A program made the translations under genes and the position numbers. The notes beneath the pieces were generated by a model that had not been told where the DNA came from, did not search any database, and saw only the letters and a list, made by a program, of their open reading frames with translations. From Paenochrobactrum pullorum (lineage in GTDB: Bacteria; Pseudomonadota; Alphaproteobacteria; Rhizobiales; Rhizobiaceae), in assembly GCF_041929845.1 (NCBI RefSeq), contig NZ_JBHEEH010000008.1, forward strand, positions 1-64,000: 64,000 bases of DNA, read 5' to 3'. Positions 1 through 7,564 of the stretch are shown here, in pieces. Position 1 is the stretch's first letter. Each line of letters begins with the position of its first letter.

Positions 1-1
1 A

Positions 2-363
2 ATCAAAACCGCGATCATCGATATGGAAACATGGCTTGTTTATCACCGTACACGAGTATCGGCAAAAGTCCCATTGGGTGAGGCTTTAAAATATATCGCC
101 AAATACTGGGATGGCCTCTGCCTGTTCTTATCCTCGAGCGAACAATCCGACCAATCGCATTGAACAGAAAAAACGCACTCTTTGCAGGCCACGAAGCAGG
201 TGCCAAAAACTGGGCGATGCTCGCATCGCTAATCGAGACTTGTAAGCTCAACGCCATCGATCCGCAAAAGTGGCTGACAAGCACACTAACTGCAATCGTC
301 AATGGCCATAAACAGTGCGACATAGACCAACTTTTACCATGGAACTATCCAAACAAGGTGTGA
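2..363 (+). pseudogene. IS66-family transposase remnant (C-terminal part, frameshifted)
   Basis: Two reading frames together spell the end of an IS66-type transposase (the large DDE protein). The first reads ALKYIAKYWDGLCLFL and then runs out of frame. The second, from about 133, reads ERTIRPIALNRKNALFAGHE, followed by SLIETCKLNAIDP and ending in IDQLLPWNY, the classic IS66 C-terminus. Between them the usual short segment holding the DNNxxER motif is mostly missing, so a small internal deletion caused the frameshift. The left end lies outside the window. The element cannot be active. An antisense frame over the same bases is a shadow. Identification rests on recalled family motifs. Confidence 0.8.
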
Positions 364-429
364 TCGAAACATCGCTTACAAACCGCCTGTCGTCCCCGCG
401 TTTAACGGAGAGGACAATGCACTATTTAA

Positions 430-765
430 ATGATTACGGGCATCTTGCTCGCGCTTGTGGGCACCGCCTCAGCCAATGAGACAGTCGACATCACATCACA
501 TGCAAACAAATGCTGGAACGCACCAACTGGGGTTGAGCACTTAGAGCTAACAGCTCATTTCGATGTGGAGTTTGATAATGATGGCGCAGTGATAGACATT
601 ACTTCGACTGACAAAAAAACTCTCAGCGGCGAGCAGAGGGTGTTCATTTTATCAGTATCTCGCGCTATTGAGCATTGCTCTCCATATCAAGGCATAAAAT
701 CCGGAGTTCAAAAAGTCGTCTTCTCAACAGGGCCTCACCCCAAATCAATAGATCCTTTCAAATAG
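430..765 (+). CDS. Small secreted protein with TolA-C/TonB-C-like domain
   Basis: A 111-residue protein with a short signal peptide (cleavage likely after GTASA). The mature part has the pattern CWNAPTG, a beta strand with a hydrophobic-acidic stretch (HFDVEFDNDGAV), then SRAIEHCSPY, which resembles the C-terminal domain of TolA/TonB-like proteins with its two conserved cysteines. It lacks the N-terminal membrane helix and long helical arm of a real TolA, so it is a stand-alone domain. An in-frame stop sits directly before the ATG, so this start is the first possible one; a GGAGAGGA sequence lies rather far upstream. It follows the IS66 remnant and may be cargo of the accessory island. The function is unknown. 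Confidence 0.6.
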   Translation: MITGILLALVGTASANETVDITSHANKCWNAPTGVEHLELTAHFDVEFDNDGAVIDITSTDKKTLSGEQRVFILSVSRAIEHCSPYQGIKSGVQKVVFSTGPHPKSIDPFK

Positions 766-790
766 AAAAAGCACCAGAAGGCGCTTTATT
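766..790. terminator. Hairpin between convergent genes
   Basis: AAAGC(A)CC and GG(C)GCTTT form an imperfect stem around AGAA. A-rich sequence precedes it and TTTATT follows, so it could stop transcription from both sides. Confidence 0.55.
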
Positions 791-2145
791 CAAATCATAT
801 CCGGCAGCGCGTCTTTTAGGGTGCTGCCCCCTGTAAGAACGTGCTGTCTTCGGGCTAATGTTTCTCGATAATCTTGTGCTTCAATATCTTTAAAAAACGG
901 TGCTTCGGGTGCAAGCCGTGCAACCGCCTTCTCTACATCATCCAAAGAGGCACGAAAGAATTCTTTGCGGTAATTCTGGGTATTGACACGGGTTGGCTCA
1001 AATTCATTATGAAGGGCGCGCTCCAATGAAGGCGCGTCATCACTATAGATTATAGCGTGCGTGTCGAAGATGAAGGGGACACTAGCGTCTCCAAGTTCTC
1101 TCACTCTATCCATCGGGTCAAGACGTCTGGTGAGTCCGATTTTAATTACGTCACCACCAAATGAACCTATGTTCGATATAATATAAACATATCCCGATCT
1201 GGTTTTTTCGGCCATTGCTTGAGCGCGTTCAAATTTTGCATGCGCTTCTGCTAAATTCATTTCCAGTAATTTTATCTGCTCATTATAAGCTTCAAGCTTC
1301 GGCCCTACCGCTTTTTCTGCGTCTGCTTTTGCTTTATTCAAAAGCCGCTGATAACGGTCTTCCTCTTCTTCTGCACGCTCCATGTCACGAAGTAATTTTT
1401 GTTCCTCTCGAGCAAGACGAGCCGCCTCAACCCTCTCATCGCGCTCAACCTTTAGCTTTTCACGGTATTCATGGGTCAAATATAACTCTTTAAGCTTAAG
1501 CGATAAATATTGCTTAGAGACATAGGTCGTATTCGACTCGTTCAACTTATCAATTTGGGTGCAAGCGTTTACTATGCGCTTTTCCATGGCATTGGCATTG
1601 TTCCATCGAATATTAGCAATGGCGGCGTCACATTCATTGTTAAAAGCCCTCAACGTGAGACGTATATTGCGGTTGGCCATGGTCTTTCCCTTGGCTCGAC
1701 TACCTTCAACCGTCCAATCAGTGGGGCAAATAACGGCCACCTTATTGCTAACCATAGCCTTCTGCTGATCTCTAACATCAACAATTGCCGCTTTATATTC
1801 TTCACTATCTGTAAAATCGAAATGAGGCTCATATACTCCCATTTCTGCAAACGCTATTTTTTCATCAAAAATAGCGACTTCTCTTAAAAGGCGATCATAA
1901 ATCGACTTTTTCTCCCCATACAAAGACCTTAAATCACCTACTTGTATGTTAAGATCAGTAATCTCAGCACTGAGCCTCAATACCTCAGCGTCCAAATCAA
2001 GCACTGGTTTGAATCTTTGCTTGATCGCCTCAATCTCAGAAACTAACAATTTTTTAGATCGATATATACGATATAACAAATATAAAAGGAAAATCGGCAG
2101 CAGCAAAATAACTGCTAAAATAATAAAAGCCATTGTTGGTGACAT
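790..2145 (-). CDS. Membrane-anchored coiled-coil protein with DUF4041 and T5orf172 (GIY-YIG-like) domain
   Basis: A 451-residue protein. Residues 5-28 form one N-terminal membrane helix followed by Arg/Lys, so the bulk is probably cytoplasmic. Residues 30-130 include a coiled coil and a segment resembling DUF4041 (around GVYEPHFDF). Residues 215-315 are a long charged coiled coil. Residues 317-410 match the T5orf172/MUG113 type of the GIY-YIG superfamily: GYVYIISN, VIKIGLTRRLDP, RVRELG, then LERALHNEF and EFFRAS. Such domains occur in phage genes and nuclease-like proteins; whether this one cuts DNA is not shown. It diverges from higBA and sits in an island with an IS66 remnant and a prophage scar, so a role in phage or plasmid conflict is plausible but inferred. 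Confidence 0.75.
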   Translation of the reverse strand: MSPTMAFIILAVILLLPIFLLYLLYRIYRSKKLLVSEIEAIKQRFKPVLDLDAEVLRLSAEITDLNIQVGDLRSLYGEKKSIYDRLLREVAIFDEKIAFAEMGVYEPHFDFTDSEEYKAAIVDVRDQQKAMVSNKVAVICPTDWTVEGSRAKGKTMANRNIRLTLRAFNNECDAAIANIRWNNANAMEKRIVNACTQIDKLNESNTTYVSKQYLSLKLKELYLTHEYREKLKVERDERVEAARLAREEQKLLRDMERAEEEEDRYQRLLNKAKADAEKAVGPKLEAYNEQIKLLEMNLAEAHAKFERAQAMAEKTRSGYVYIISNIGSFGGDVIKIGLTRRLDPMDRVRELGDASVPFIFDTHAIIYSDDAPSLERALHNEFEPTRVNTQNYRKEFFRASLDDVEKAVARLAPEAPFFKDIEAQDYRETLARRQHVLTGGSTLKDALPDMI

Positions 2146-2287
2146 GAACTCCCCCTTTATTCTTAGATTTGGAGTTCATACAAAAACACCCTCTAAAGGC
2201 CAGACAATTTTTCTCCGTCTTTCGTCCAATAGAAAAGCGCCCCGTAGGGCGCTCTCATATTATATCAAAATTTCCATTTTCGATTAT

Positions 2288-2329
2288 TTCCCATTTTGGG
2301 AATTTTTTTACTTGTTCCCAATTCGGGAA
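2288..2329. promoter_or_regulatory. Twin palindromic operators upstream of higB
   Basis: Two 15-bp palindromes, TTCCCATTTTGGGAA (2288-2302) and TTCCCAATTCGGGAA (2315-2329), have identical arms and lie 27 bp apart centre to centre, just before higB. HigA-type antitoxins repress their own operon through such sites, so these are the likely HigA operators. A TATAAT hexamer at 2337-2342 lies so close to the higB ATG that, if used, the message would be leaderless or lack the start codon. Confidence 0.7.
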
Positions 2330-2345
2330 TGAGTTATATAATGAC

Positions 2346-2639
2346 ATGCAGATCATAGCCAAAAAAGCACTCAAAGAATTCTGGGTTAAGCACAATCAAG
2401 CTGAGGCACCTTTGACAGCTTGGTATCTAGCGGTAAGCAAGGCCGAATGGTCTAGTCCGCAGGATATCAAGGCTATGTTCGGCTCCGCAGACTTTGTTAG
2501 TGACAATCGCGTTATTTTTGACATTGGCGGCAACAAATACCGTATCGTTGTGCATGTGGCATACAAGTTTCACCGTGTTCTCATCAAGTTTGTCGGGACA
2601 CATAAAGAATATGACAAAATCAATCCGGAGAAGGTGTGA
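2346..2639 (+). CDS. higB: HigB-type mRNA interferase toxin
   Basis: A 97-residue basic protein of the HigB branch of the RelE superfamily. It starts MQIIAKKALKEFW, followed by WYLAVSKAEW, ADFVSDNRVIFDIGGNKYR and VLIKFVGTHKEYDKI; the GGNKYR...KFVGTHKEYD part is the family hallmark. Such toxins cut mRNA on the ribosome. The ATG at 2346 matches the family's usual N-terminus although the frame is open further upstream. The toxin gene comes first and its stop overlaps the antitoxin start (TGATG), the usual HigBA order with translational coupling. Confidence 0.9.
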   Translation: MQIIAKKALKEFWVKHNQAEAPLTAWYLAVSKAEWSSPQDIKAMFGSADFVSDNRVIFDIGGNKYRIVVHVAYKFHRVLIKFVGTHKEYDKINPEKV

Positions 2640-3046
2640 TGGAAAATATTCGTCCTATTAAAACCGAAGCCGACTATGATTGGGCTATTGTCGAAATTAC
2701 CAAATACTTCGAGAATGAACCAGAAGTAGGCTCCCCTGATGGTGATCGCTTCGATATCCTCGCTACTCTCATTGAAGCATATGAGGATAAACACTACCCT
2801 ATTACGACACCCGACCCTATCGAAGCCATTCAGGCACATATGGATATGGCCGGATATAAGCAGGCTGCCCTTGCTGATGTAATCGGATCACGCTCTCGCG
2901 CTTCCGAAGTTCTAAGCAAGAAGCGCCAACTTACTATGGATATGGCATTCAAACTCAACAGAGACTGGCACATTCCGGCAGAGGTTTTAATTCAGCCGTA
3001 TCATTTGGTAAATGATGCCCCAAGAGATAAAGCCAACGCAGCTTAA
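2639..3046 (+). CDS. higA: HigA-type antitoxin, helix-turn-helix
   Basis: A 135-residue protein starting MENIRPIKTEADYDWA. Residues about 75-115 form an XRE/Cro helix-turn-helix (QAALADVIGSRSRASEVLS), typical of HigA antitoxins, which bind HigB and repress the operon. The ATG overlaps the higB stop by one base; a GTG just upstream in the same frame is a less likely start. A strong bidirectional hairpin lies about 55 bases after the stop. The pair is probably a stabilising or defence module of this island. Confidence 0.9.
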   Translation: MENIRPIKTEADYDWAIVEITKYFENEPEVGSPDGDRFDILATLIEAYEDKHYPITTPDPIEAIQAHMDMAGYKQAALADVIGSRSRASEVLSKKRQLTMDMAFKLNRDWHIPAEVLIQPYHLVNDAPRDKANAA

Positions 3047-3101
3047 CGTTCAAACTCCTTGCCTTCTAATGTCGAGGGGAACCACCCCACCAAGACGGAC
3101 G

Positions 3102-3127
3102 AATAAAGCGCCCTAAGGGCGCTTTAT
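3102..3127. terminator. Perfect palindromic terminator, bidirectional
   Basis: A 12-bp stem AATAAAGCGCCC / GGGCGCTTTATT with a three-base loop separates higA from the convergent mscS-like gene. Confidence 0.85.
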
Positions 3128-3966
3128 TATGCTGCTTTATGATAGACTATCTGATTATAAGGAATGCTAATCCCATTTTTATCAAAAGCATACTTAACCT
3201 CTTCAATAGTTTTGCGGCTGACAGTCCAGTATTCAGATGCTGCAATCCAATAACGACAATTCAATACAACTGCATTTTCCGCGAGTTCAGCGACGAAAAA
3301 AATCGGTTCGGGTTCATTAAGAACACCTTTTTGGGCAGTTATAATTGAATTAATTAGTTGGAAAGCGGCCTGAATATCATTCTCGTAACTAATGCGCACT
3401 TGAAAATCATGCAGCCGAGTATCAAGGCGGCTATAGTTGGTAACTGGGGTATTCCAAAGAACTGAGTTTGGAACCACAATATTTAATCCATCATAAGTGG
3501 TCAGCTCCGATGTAAATAGGTCAATTTCCTTAACTGTGCCTGCAACCGCACTTGTTGATATATAATCACCTACCGCAAAAGGGCGTAATATCAGTAACAT
3601 GATGCCCGCAGCAATATTTTGCAGCGTACCTTGCAATGCTAAGCCAATCGCTAAGCCGATGGCACCTAAAGCTGCCAGTATTGAAGCTGTTTGTATTCCA
3701 AACTGCCCAAGAACCATAACCAGAACAATCAACAATGTTCCGTAGCGTATAAATTGACTGAGAAAACCCGTTAAAGTTGCATCAAAACCATGAATTTTGG
3801 CAAGAGACTTTTTGGCAATCCGTTCCAAATACCCCGCAATTATCCATCCTAAAAGAAGAATGACAATAGCCCCGATTACTGAAAAGGCATATGTCACCAA
3901 CAAGTCCGATATTTGTAATACTATTTCATTAGTGTTCGAAATAAACTGCTGTGTTTGCTCGCGCAT
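3127..3966 (-). CDS. Small-conductance mechanosensitive channel (MscS family)
   Basis: A 279-residue inner-membrane protein. There is a membrane helix at about 20-45, a second at about 70-90, and the pore-lining third helix with the Gly/Ala pattern ILAALGAIGLAIGLALQGTL at about 93-115. The MscS beta domain follows (RPFAVGDYI, GTVKEI, VPNSVLWNTPVTNYS) and then the alpha-beta vestibule domain. The length matches the short E. coli MscS type. Such channels open at high membrane tension and release solutes on osmotic downshock. GGTGGA precedes the ATG. It lies alone between the TA module and the prophage scar. Confidence 0.92.
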   Translation of the reverse strand: MREQTQQFISNTNEIVLQISDLLVTYAFSVIGAIVILLLGWIIAGYLERIAKKSLAKIHGFDATLTGFLSQFIRYGTLLIVLVMVLGQFGIQTASILAALGAIGLAIGLALQGTLQNIAAGIMLLILRPFAVGDYISTSAVAGTVKEIDLFTSELTTYDGLNIVVPNSVLWNTPVTNYSRLDTRLHDFQVRISYENDIQAAFQLINSIITAQKGVLNEPEPIFFVAELAENAVVLNCRYWIAASEYWTVSRKTIEEVKYAFDKNGISIPYNQIVYHKAA

Positions 3967-4193
3967 ACTTCCACCATCTTAACCAATTGAAATCACAGCG
4001 AGTCAAACATTTCACAGTTAAGAAAATCCTTACTTATAGTTTCTTATTAAAAACTTGAGCACTCTCCTTCAATCCTAAGCTCACGCATACGGCCAATACT
4101 CATACCTTAGTCTCACTCCCACCCGTTAAACGACTCGCGTCATATGGAGGCGTTAACAAGTGGGAGAACTATGATGAAATCCTTGTGGCTTAC

Positions 4194-4397
4194 CTATGCG
4201 TGGGTATCCATATCGCGCAAGATACGGCGCTCCCACGGCTTTATGCCAAGCTGCAAGCCTGATGAATAAGCCTCAATCTCTGCCCATGATATAGGGCTGA
4301 CGCTCATTCCTGTTGATCGGCTTGCGTTCAAATCCATGAACCACTGCCAGAGATATTGAAATGCGTCAGGCAAGTCTCGCAGATTGTCCGTACCCAC
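4194..4397 (-). pseudogene. Phage tail-assembly-chaperone-like remnant
   Basis: A 67-residue frame reads FQYLWQWFMDLNASR, then PISWAEIEAYSSGLQLGIKPWERRILRDMD. This matches, from memory, small phage proteins of the tail assembly chaperone type seen in alphaproteobacterial prophages (LWxWFxELxxxR ... YxEIxAW ... PWExxxLRxxD). The N-terminal part is missing; homology appears to begin near LPDAFQ. Its start overlaps the first bases of the integrase fragment on the other strand, so the two were joined by deletion. It is read as a relic; the identification is moderate. Confidence 0.5.
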
Positions 4398-4693
4398 TCA
4401 CAGAATCTGGTTTAAAAAGCGCAATGCGACGGGCTGTAAAAAACTCAGGCGTACAAAACTTTCGCTTCCATGGTATAAGACATACCACCGCTACAAGAAT
4501 TCTACGTGCCAGCAACCTACGGGTTGCGCAAAAACTTCTAGGACATGAAGATATAAAAACTACGACAAAATATGCTCATGCACTGGTTGAGGACATCAGA
4601 AATGCGCTGCACGCAATTAGTCCCACAGAAATCCCTGCAAAGGACAGTGCATCAAATAATAACATATTGATTTTAAAAGAGAGTTCGAAGTAG
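4361..4693 (+). pseudogene. Tyrosine recombinase (phage integrase) C-terminal fragment
   Basis: From about 4397 the frame reads LTESGLKSAMRRAVKNSG, then FRFHGIRHTTATR, LLGHEDIKTTTKYAHAL. These are the last part of a tyrosine recombinase catalytic domain with the R of HxxR, the LGH histidine and the nucleophile Tyr in TTTKYAH. The core-binding domain and the first catalytic Arg are gone. The first dozen codons belong to the neighbouring tail-gene remnant read backwards. A recombinase lacking these parts cannot work. Together with the opposite-strand phage gene this marks a collapsed prophage. Confidence 0.8.
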
Positions 4694-5004
4694 GGAAACT
4701 TTTCCCCATTCAAGTGCGCTACTTAGCTGCGCTACGCTCCGAACCTATGAAAGCCTTAGAATATAAAGACTTTTTAAGCAAGTTCATTAAATCAAGAAAA
4801 AGAACATATTGGATATAAAATGACGCCGTGGCACTTTCGTGGACATAAAACGTCACGGAAAACGCCTCAAGCTTTGGCCACGTTGAAATGAATTATGAAT
4901 AGTCTCATTAATTTAAAACTATCAAATAACCCTATGACGCTTGCATTAATAACGAAACATGAAATTACCAAAAAGTTGAAATCAACAAAAGTTCAAACCA
5001 AGGG
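4694..5004. other. Gene-free stretch before the cspA promoter
   Basis: AT-rich, with no convincing coding frame. It may contain the edge of the former prophage; no attachment-site repeat was recognised. Confidence 0.4.
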
Positions 5005-5175
5005 TTGACATTGCGATTATCTACCATACATTAGGCGTATCGATATTTGCTTGTTTAGCTTTGCTTTTTGCGCACTTTGTGTGTCTTTAACGAACCTTCT
5101 TTCAAAAAATCGCTTTCACGTTCACAGTACGCTCTTGTGCTGGGATATCCTATTGTTGCTAAGAAAGGGTTCGTT
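5005..5175 (+). promoter_or_regulatory. cspA promoter and long 5' leader
   Basis: A TTGACA box (5005-5010) and a TACATT box (5027-5032), 16 bases apart, would start a leader of about 135 nt before the cspA ATG. Long structured leaders are characteristic of cold-shock genes. AAGAAAGGG lies six bases before the ATG. An in-frame start at 5068 would add 36 residues unlike any CspA and is rejected. Confidence 0.6.
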
Positions 5176-5385
5176 ATGACCACAGGCACAGTTAAATGGT
5201 TTAATTCAACAAAAGGCTTCGGCTTTATTCAGCCTGATAATGGCGGCGCAGATGTATTTGTACATATTTCTGCTGTTGAGCGTTCAGGTATGCAGTCTTT
5301 GACAGAAGGCCAGACAATTTCCTTCGATACAGAACGCGATAATCGTTCAGGTAAGACATCTGCTTGCAACCTGCAAGCTGCTTAA
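5176..5385 (+). CDS. cspA: Cold-shock protein, CspA family
   Basis: A 69-residue single cold-shock domain: MTTGTVKWFNSTKGFGFIQP with RNP1 (KGFGFIQP) and RNP2 (VFVHIS), ending in NLQAA. It binds single-stranded RNA/DNA and acts as an RNA chaperone. The ATG at 5176 fits family length and has a good ribosome site. A strong terminator lies 60 bases after the stop. The bases between (5401-5428) contain a 28-nt block repeated near tRNA-Lys, in frame with cspA but after its TAA. Confidence 0.96.
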   Translation: MTTGTVKWFNSTKGFGFIQPDNGGADVFVHISAVERSGMQSLTEGQTISFDTERDNRSGKTSACNLQAA

Positions 5386-5400
5386 TTGTATAGCCGCCTT

Positions 5401-5428
5401 CCTTTGACCACGGACGTACTGGCACTGG
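5401..5428 (+). repeat. 28-nt conserved block in the cspA 3' region (copy 1)
   Basis: It starts CCTTTGACCACGGACGTA and ends CTGGCACTGG. The copy at 34746-34773 on the minus strand differs at one base (C/T). Here it follows the cspA stop by 15 bases and is followed by a rho-independent terminator. It may be part of a 3'-UTR-derived small RNA, or encode a short peptide (frame PLTTDVLALEWL then stop). Confidence 0.75.
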
Positions 5429-5445
5429 AATGGCTATAAATTTTG

Positions 5446-5475
5446 AAGGCTGAGCAATCGCTCGGCCTTTTTTAT
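5446..5475 (+). terminator. Rho-independent terminator of cspA
   Basis: AAGGCTGAGC, loop AATC, GCTCGGCCTT, then a T run; one G-T pair in a 10-bp stem. Confidence 0.88.
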
Positions 5476-5529
5476 TTCATTTAATTACCAACAACTCCAA
5501 TCGTTTATAAAAGCGAGAAAGAGCCTAAA

Positions 5530-5820
5530 TTGCAAGTTCTAGTAAGAGATAACAATGTTGATCAAGCATTACGCGTTTTAAAAAAGAAAATGCAACGCGA
5601 AGGTATTTTACGTGAGCTAAAAGCTAGACGCGCCTATGAGAAGCCTTCCGAGCGTAGAGTTCGTGAAAAGGCTGATGCGATTAGCCGGGCACGTAAAGCC
5701 GCTAAAAAACAAGCACAAAAAGACGGCCTTCTTCCAAAGCCTAAAAGAAAAACCCCTCTACAAAGAGTGAGATTATCTTCTCCTCAATCGAGCAGTACAT
5801 CAGCTGCCATTAACGAGTAG
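5530..5820 (+). CDS. rpsU: Small ribosomal subunit protein bS21
   Basis: A 96-residue basic protein. Residues 1-60 match bS21 (MQVLVRDNNVDQALRVLKKK, then YEKPSERRVREK); the Lys/Arg-rich tail to about residue 82 and a Ser-rich end are typical of alphaproteobacterial forms. The family N-terminus (MQVLVRDNN) requires the TTG at 5530 as start, with GAGAAAGAG upstream. bS21 sits near the 3' end of 16S rRNA and helps initiation. It follows cspA, separated by a terminator. Confidence 0.93.
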   Translation: MQVLVRDNNVDQALRVLKKKMQREGILRELKARRAYEKPSERRVREKADAISRARKAAKKQAQKDGLLPKPKRKTPLQRVRLSSPQSSSTSAAINE

Positions 5821-6295
5821 TTTCAAAGGCCTGTTGCGTATTGGGCGATAGGCAGTAATTTGTTAATCGCATAGCCTGAAACCACTATCTGAAGCATCAG
5901 CATCCACCGAGCGTCATTTGTTTAATTGGCAGCGCTGATGCATTTGGGTAACCTTCGCTCAAGTTGTTCAACATTCAGAGAAAAACTGCCCATATAATTA
6001 TTAATTGTCTCATTCACCCCTACCCTTTTATAATGACTGACTGACGGCTTTGGCAGCTTTAAGCGTTATTTGATGCTTGCCATCATGACTCCCAACCATA
6101 TCAGAACGAAATATGAAACAACACCTGCGATTAATATGCGCAGAATGGGTTATAAAGTGGTAACCTTATGCAGTGTGTTCACGCATGCGCTTATCACCGC
6201 TAATTCATTTTATAATTAGTGGTGACACCTCTCCCATCCAATCAACAAATGCAATTAAACGCTTAAGGAAATCATATTCCACAGTCGGTGTTTCT
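5821..6295. other. Gene-free stretch downstream of rpsU
   Basis: No gene is supported. A 44-codon frame starting at 6085 lacks a good ribosome site and any recognised motif. An inverted pair GCATCAG/CTGATGC occurs near 5896-5942. On the minus strand a 25-codon frame encodes a hydrophobic stretch (about 6072-6150) but has no start codon. Confidence 0.4.
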
Positions 6296-6604
6296 TTAAC
6301 TTGCTTCAAGAAAATATTGTATTTCAGGAATTTTATCATGAAATAGACTTTGAAGCCGATGAGCATATGACTCTAAACTTACCGGCCAGTCAGTATTGAC
6401 GTCATCCCACAATATATTTGTTGATCTAATTGCTTTTCTAGCGGCTTCACGACGAAGTTTTATAAATTCAGACGATGTTGAGCAGGCAGATATACGCAAA
6501 GAATAATGATTTAAAATCTCCAGATAATTACCATTTACAGCCATTGCTAGCTCCAACGATGGCTTGAATGGTGAAATTCCAACAACCAAATCCTCCCTAT
6601 ACAA
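6296..6604 (-). CDS. Hypothetical protein
   Basis: A possible protein of up to 102 residues without signal peptide or membrane helix, containing ILNHYSLRISACSTSSEF and LRREAARKAIRSTNILWDD. No family is recognised. The frame opens at a TTG; a GGGAGG lies inside the frame only two bases before another TTG (codon 6), so the real start is unclear and the first ATG is codon 21. Low complexity is absent and composition is protein-like, which is the main support. Confidence 0.4.
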   Translation of the reverse strand: MYREDLVVGISPFKPSLELAMAVNGNYLEILNHYSLRISACSTSSEFIKLRREAARKAIRSTNILWDDVNTDWPVSLESYAHRLQSLFHDKIPEIQYFLEAS

Positions 6605-7060
6605 ACAACATAAATGATGTTTTAACCAATGTTACCATGCCATACTTGTATTGACATGATTAATACTTTCGATATCAAAATAAACATTAATGACAATTGA
6701 ATTATTACTTTAAAGCATCTTCCTGATGCTCTCTAATCTCCCAGTGTCATCAATTGAGGGTGTATTATTGAGGAACAATGTAAGAACAATGTCTGATTGA
6801 TAAGATACATCTTTGGGCGTTTATATATATTGCTCAGCATCTACTCCATAATCGTTGCTCACCTAATGCATTACTACGTCATCATCGACCAACATAGACA
6901 ACTCAAAAGATCACTGCCGCTCTCTCGCCCCCCCATCTCATCCAGGCTTTTGTTACTGATAACACAAGCATCTTCAGCTATCTGAAATATGAATAGATTA
7001 TTCAGTGAGCGTTCATTCTCCCACACGTAATTTGAGATCAGTTCAATGGCAGGAATGATT
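6605..7060. other. Gene-free stretch
   Basis: AT-rich with short frames on both strands that show no family features. It probably holds the promoter of the small secreted protein that follows; a TTGACA at 6650-6655 is the only clear box seen. Confidence 0.4.
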
Positions 7061-7330
7061 ATGAAACGCAAATATCTTACAAAACTCGCGGTCGTATCTG
7101 TATTATTGATGGCACCTTTTTCTCAAGCCTTCGCCTACTCTATCCATGTTAATAACGGCGTATATGTCATTGAGTGCAAGAATGGTTTCACATCACAAGG
7201 AACACATCTGCAAGTTAGCCATGCGCAGACTGAATATTTCTGCCGGGTTCGCGGGAGTAGCATAAAGAAAAAAGACGTGGCCCCGAAGGCTGAAATACAG
7301 CCTTTCAAAAAGATGATAATCAGCAACTGA
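7061..7330 (+). CDS. Small secreted hypothetical protein
   Basis: An 89-residue protein with a clear signal peptide (MKRKYLTKLAVVSVLLMAPF, cleavage after SQAFA). The mature part of about 65 residues contains two cysteines (YVIECKNG and YFCRVRG) that could form a disulfide, and a basic tail. The start at 7061 is preferred over the ATG at 7046 because AGGA lies six bases before it. No family is recognised. It is monocistronic, with a terminator 25 bases after the stop. Confidence 0.6.
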   Translation: MKRKYLTKLAVVSVLLMAPFSQAFAYSIHVNNGVYVIECKNGFTSQGTHLQVSHAQTEYFCRVRGSSIKKKDVAPKAEIQPFKKMIISN

Positions 7331-7355
7331 CCTGTTAATCAATAGAACCAAGAAG

Positions 7356-7392
7356 CCCCGTGCAGCGTCAATTGCATGGGGTTTATTTTTTA
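7356..7392 (+). terminator. Rho-independent terminator
   Basis: CCCCGTGCA / TGCATGGGG stem with one wobble pair and an 8-base loop, followed by TTTATTTTTT. Confidence 0.85.
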
Positions 7393-7564
7393 ATACTGCT
7401 TTCTCAACACATCATAAGCTTTGATAATGGCAGCATAACCTATCAAGCCAAACCCTATTAATAGCTGCAACAGCGACAATCATGAATTTTTTATTGCGCT
7501 TGACAGCAGCTACGGTGTGAAACAAGTCTATTTTGAAATCTTGTTTAATATAGAACGGGTTAAA

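Noticed and set aside
15..323. 102-codon frame on the minus strand
   Set aside because: It is the antisense of the IS66 transposase remnant and shows no family features.
6085..6219. 44-codon frame on plus in the gap after rpsU
   Set aside because: No convincing ribosome site and no similarity to known small proteins; could not be supported.
6874..7071. 65-codon frame on minus overlapping the start of the small secreted protein gene
   Set aside because: No ribosome site or motif, and it overlaps a better supported gene start.
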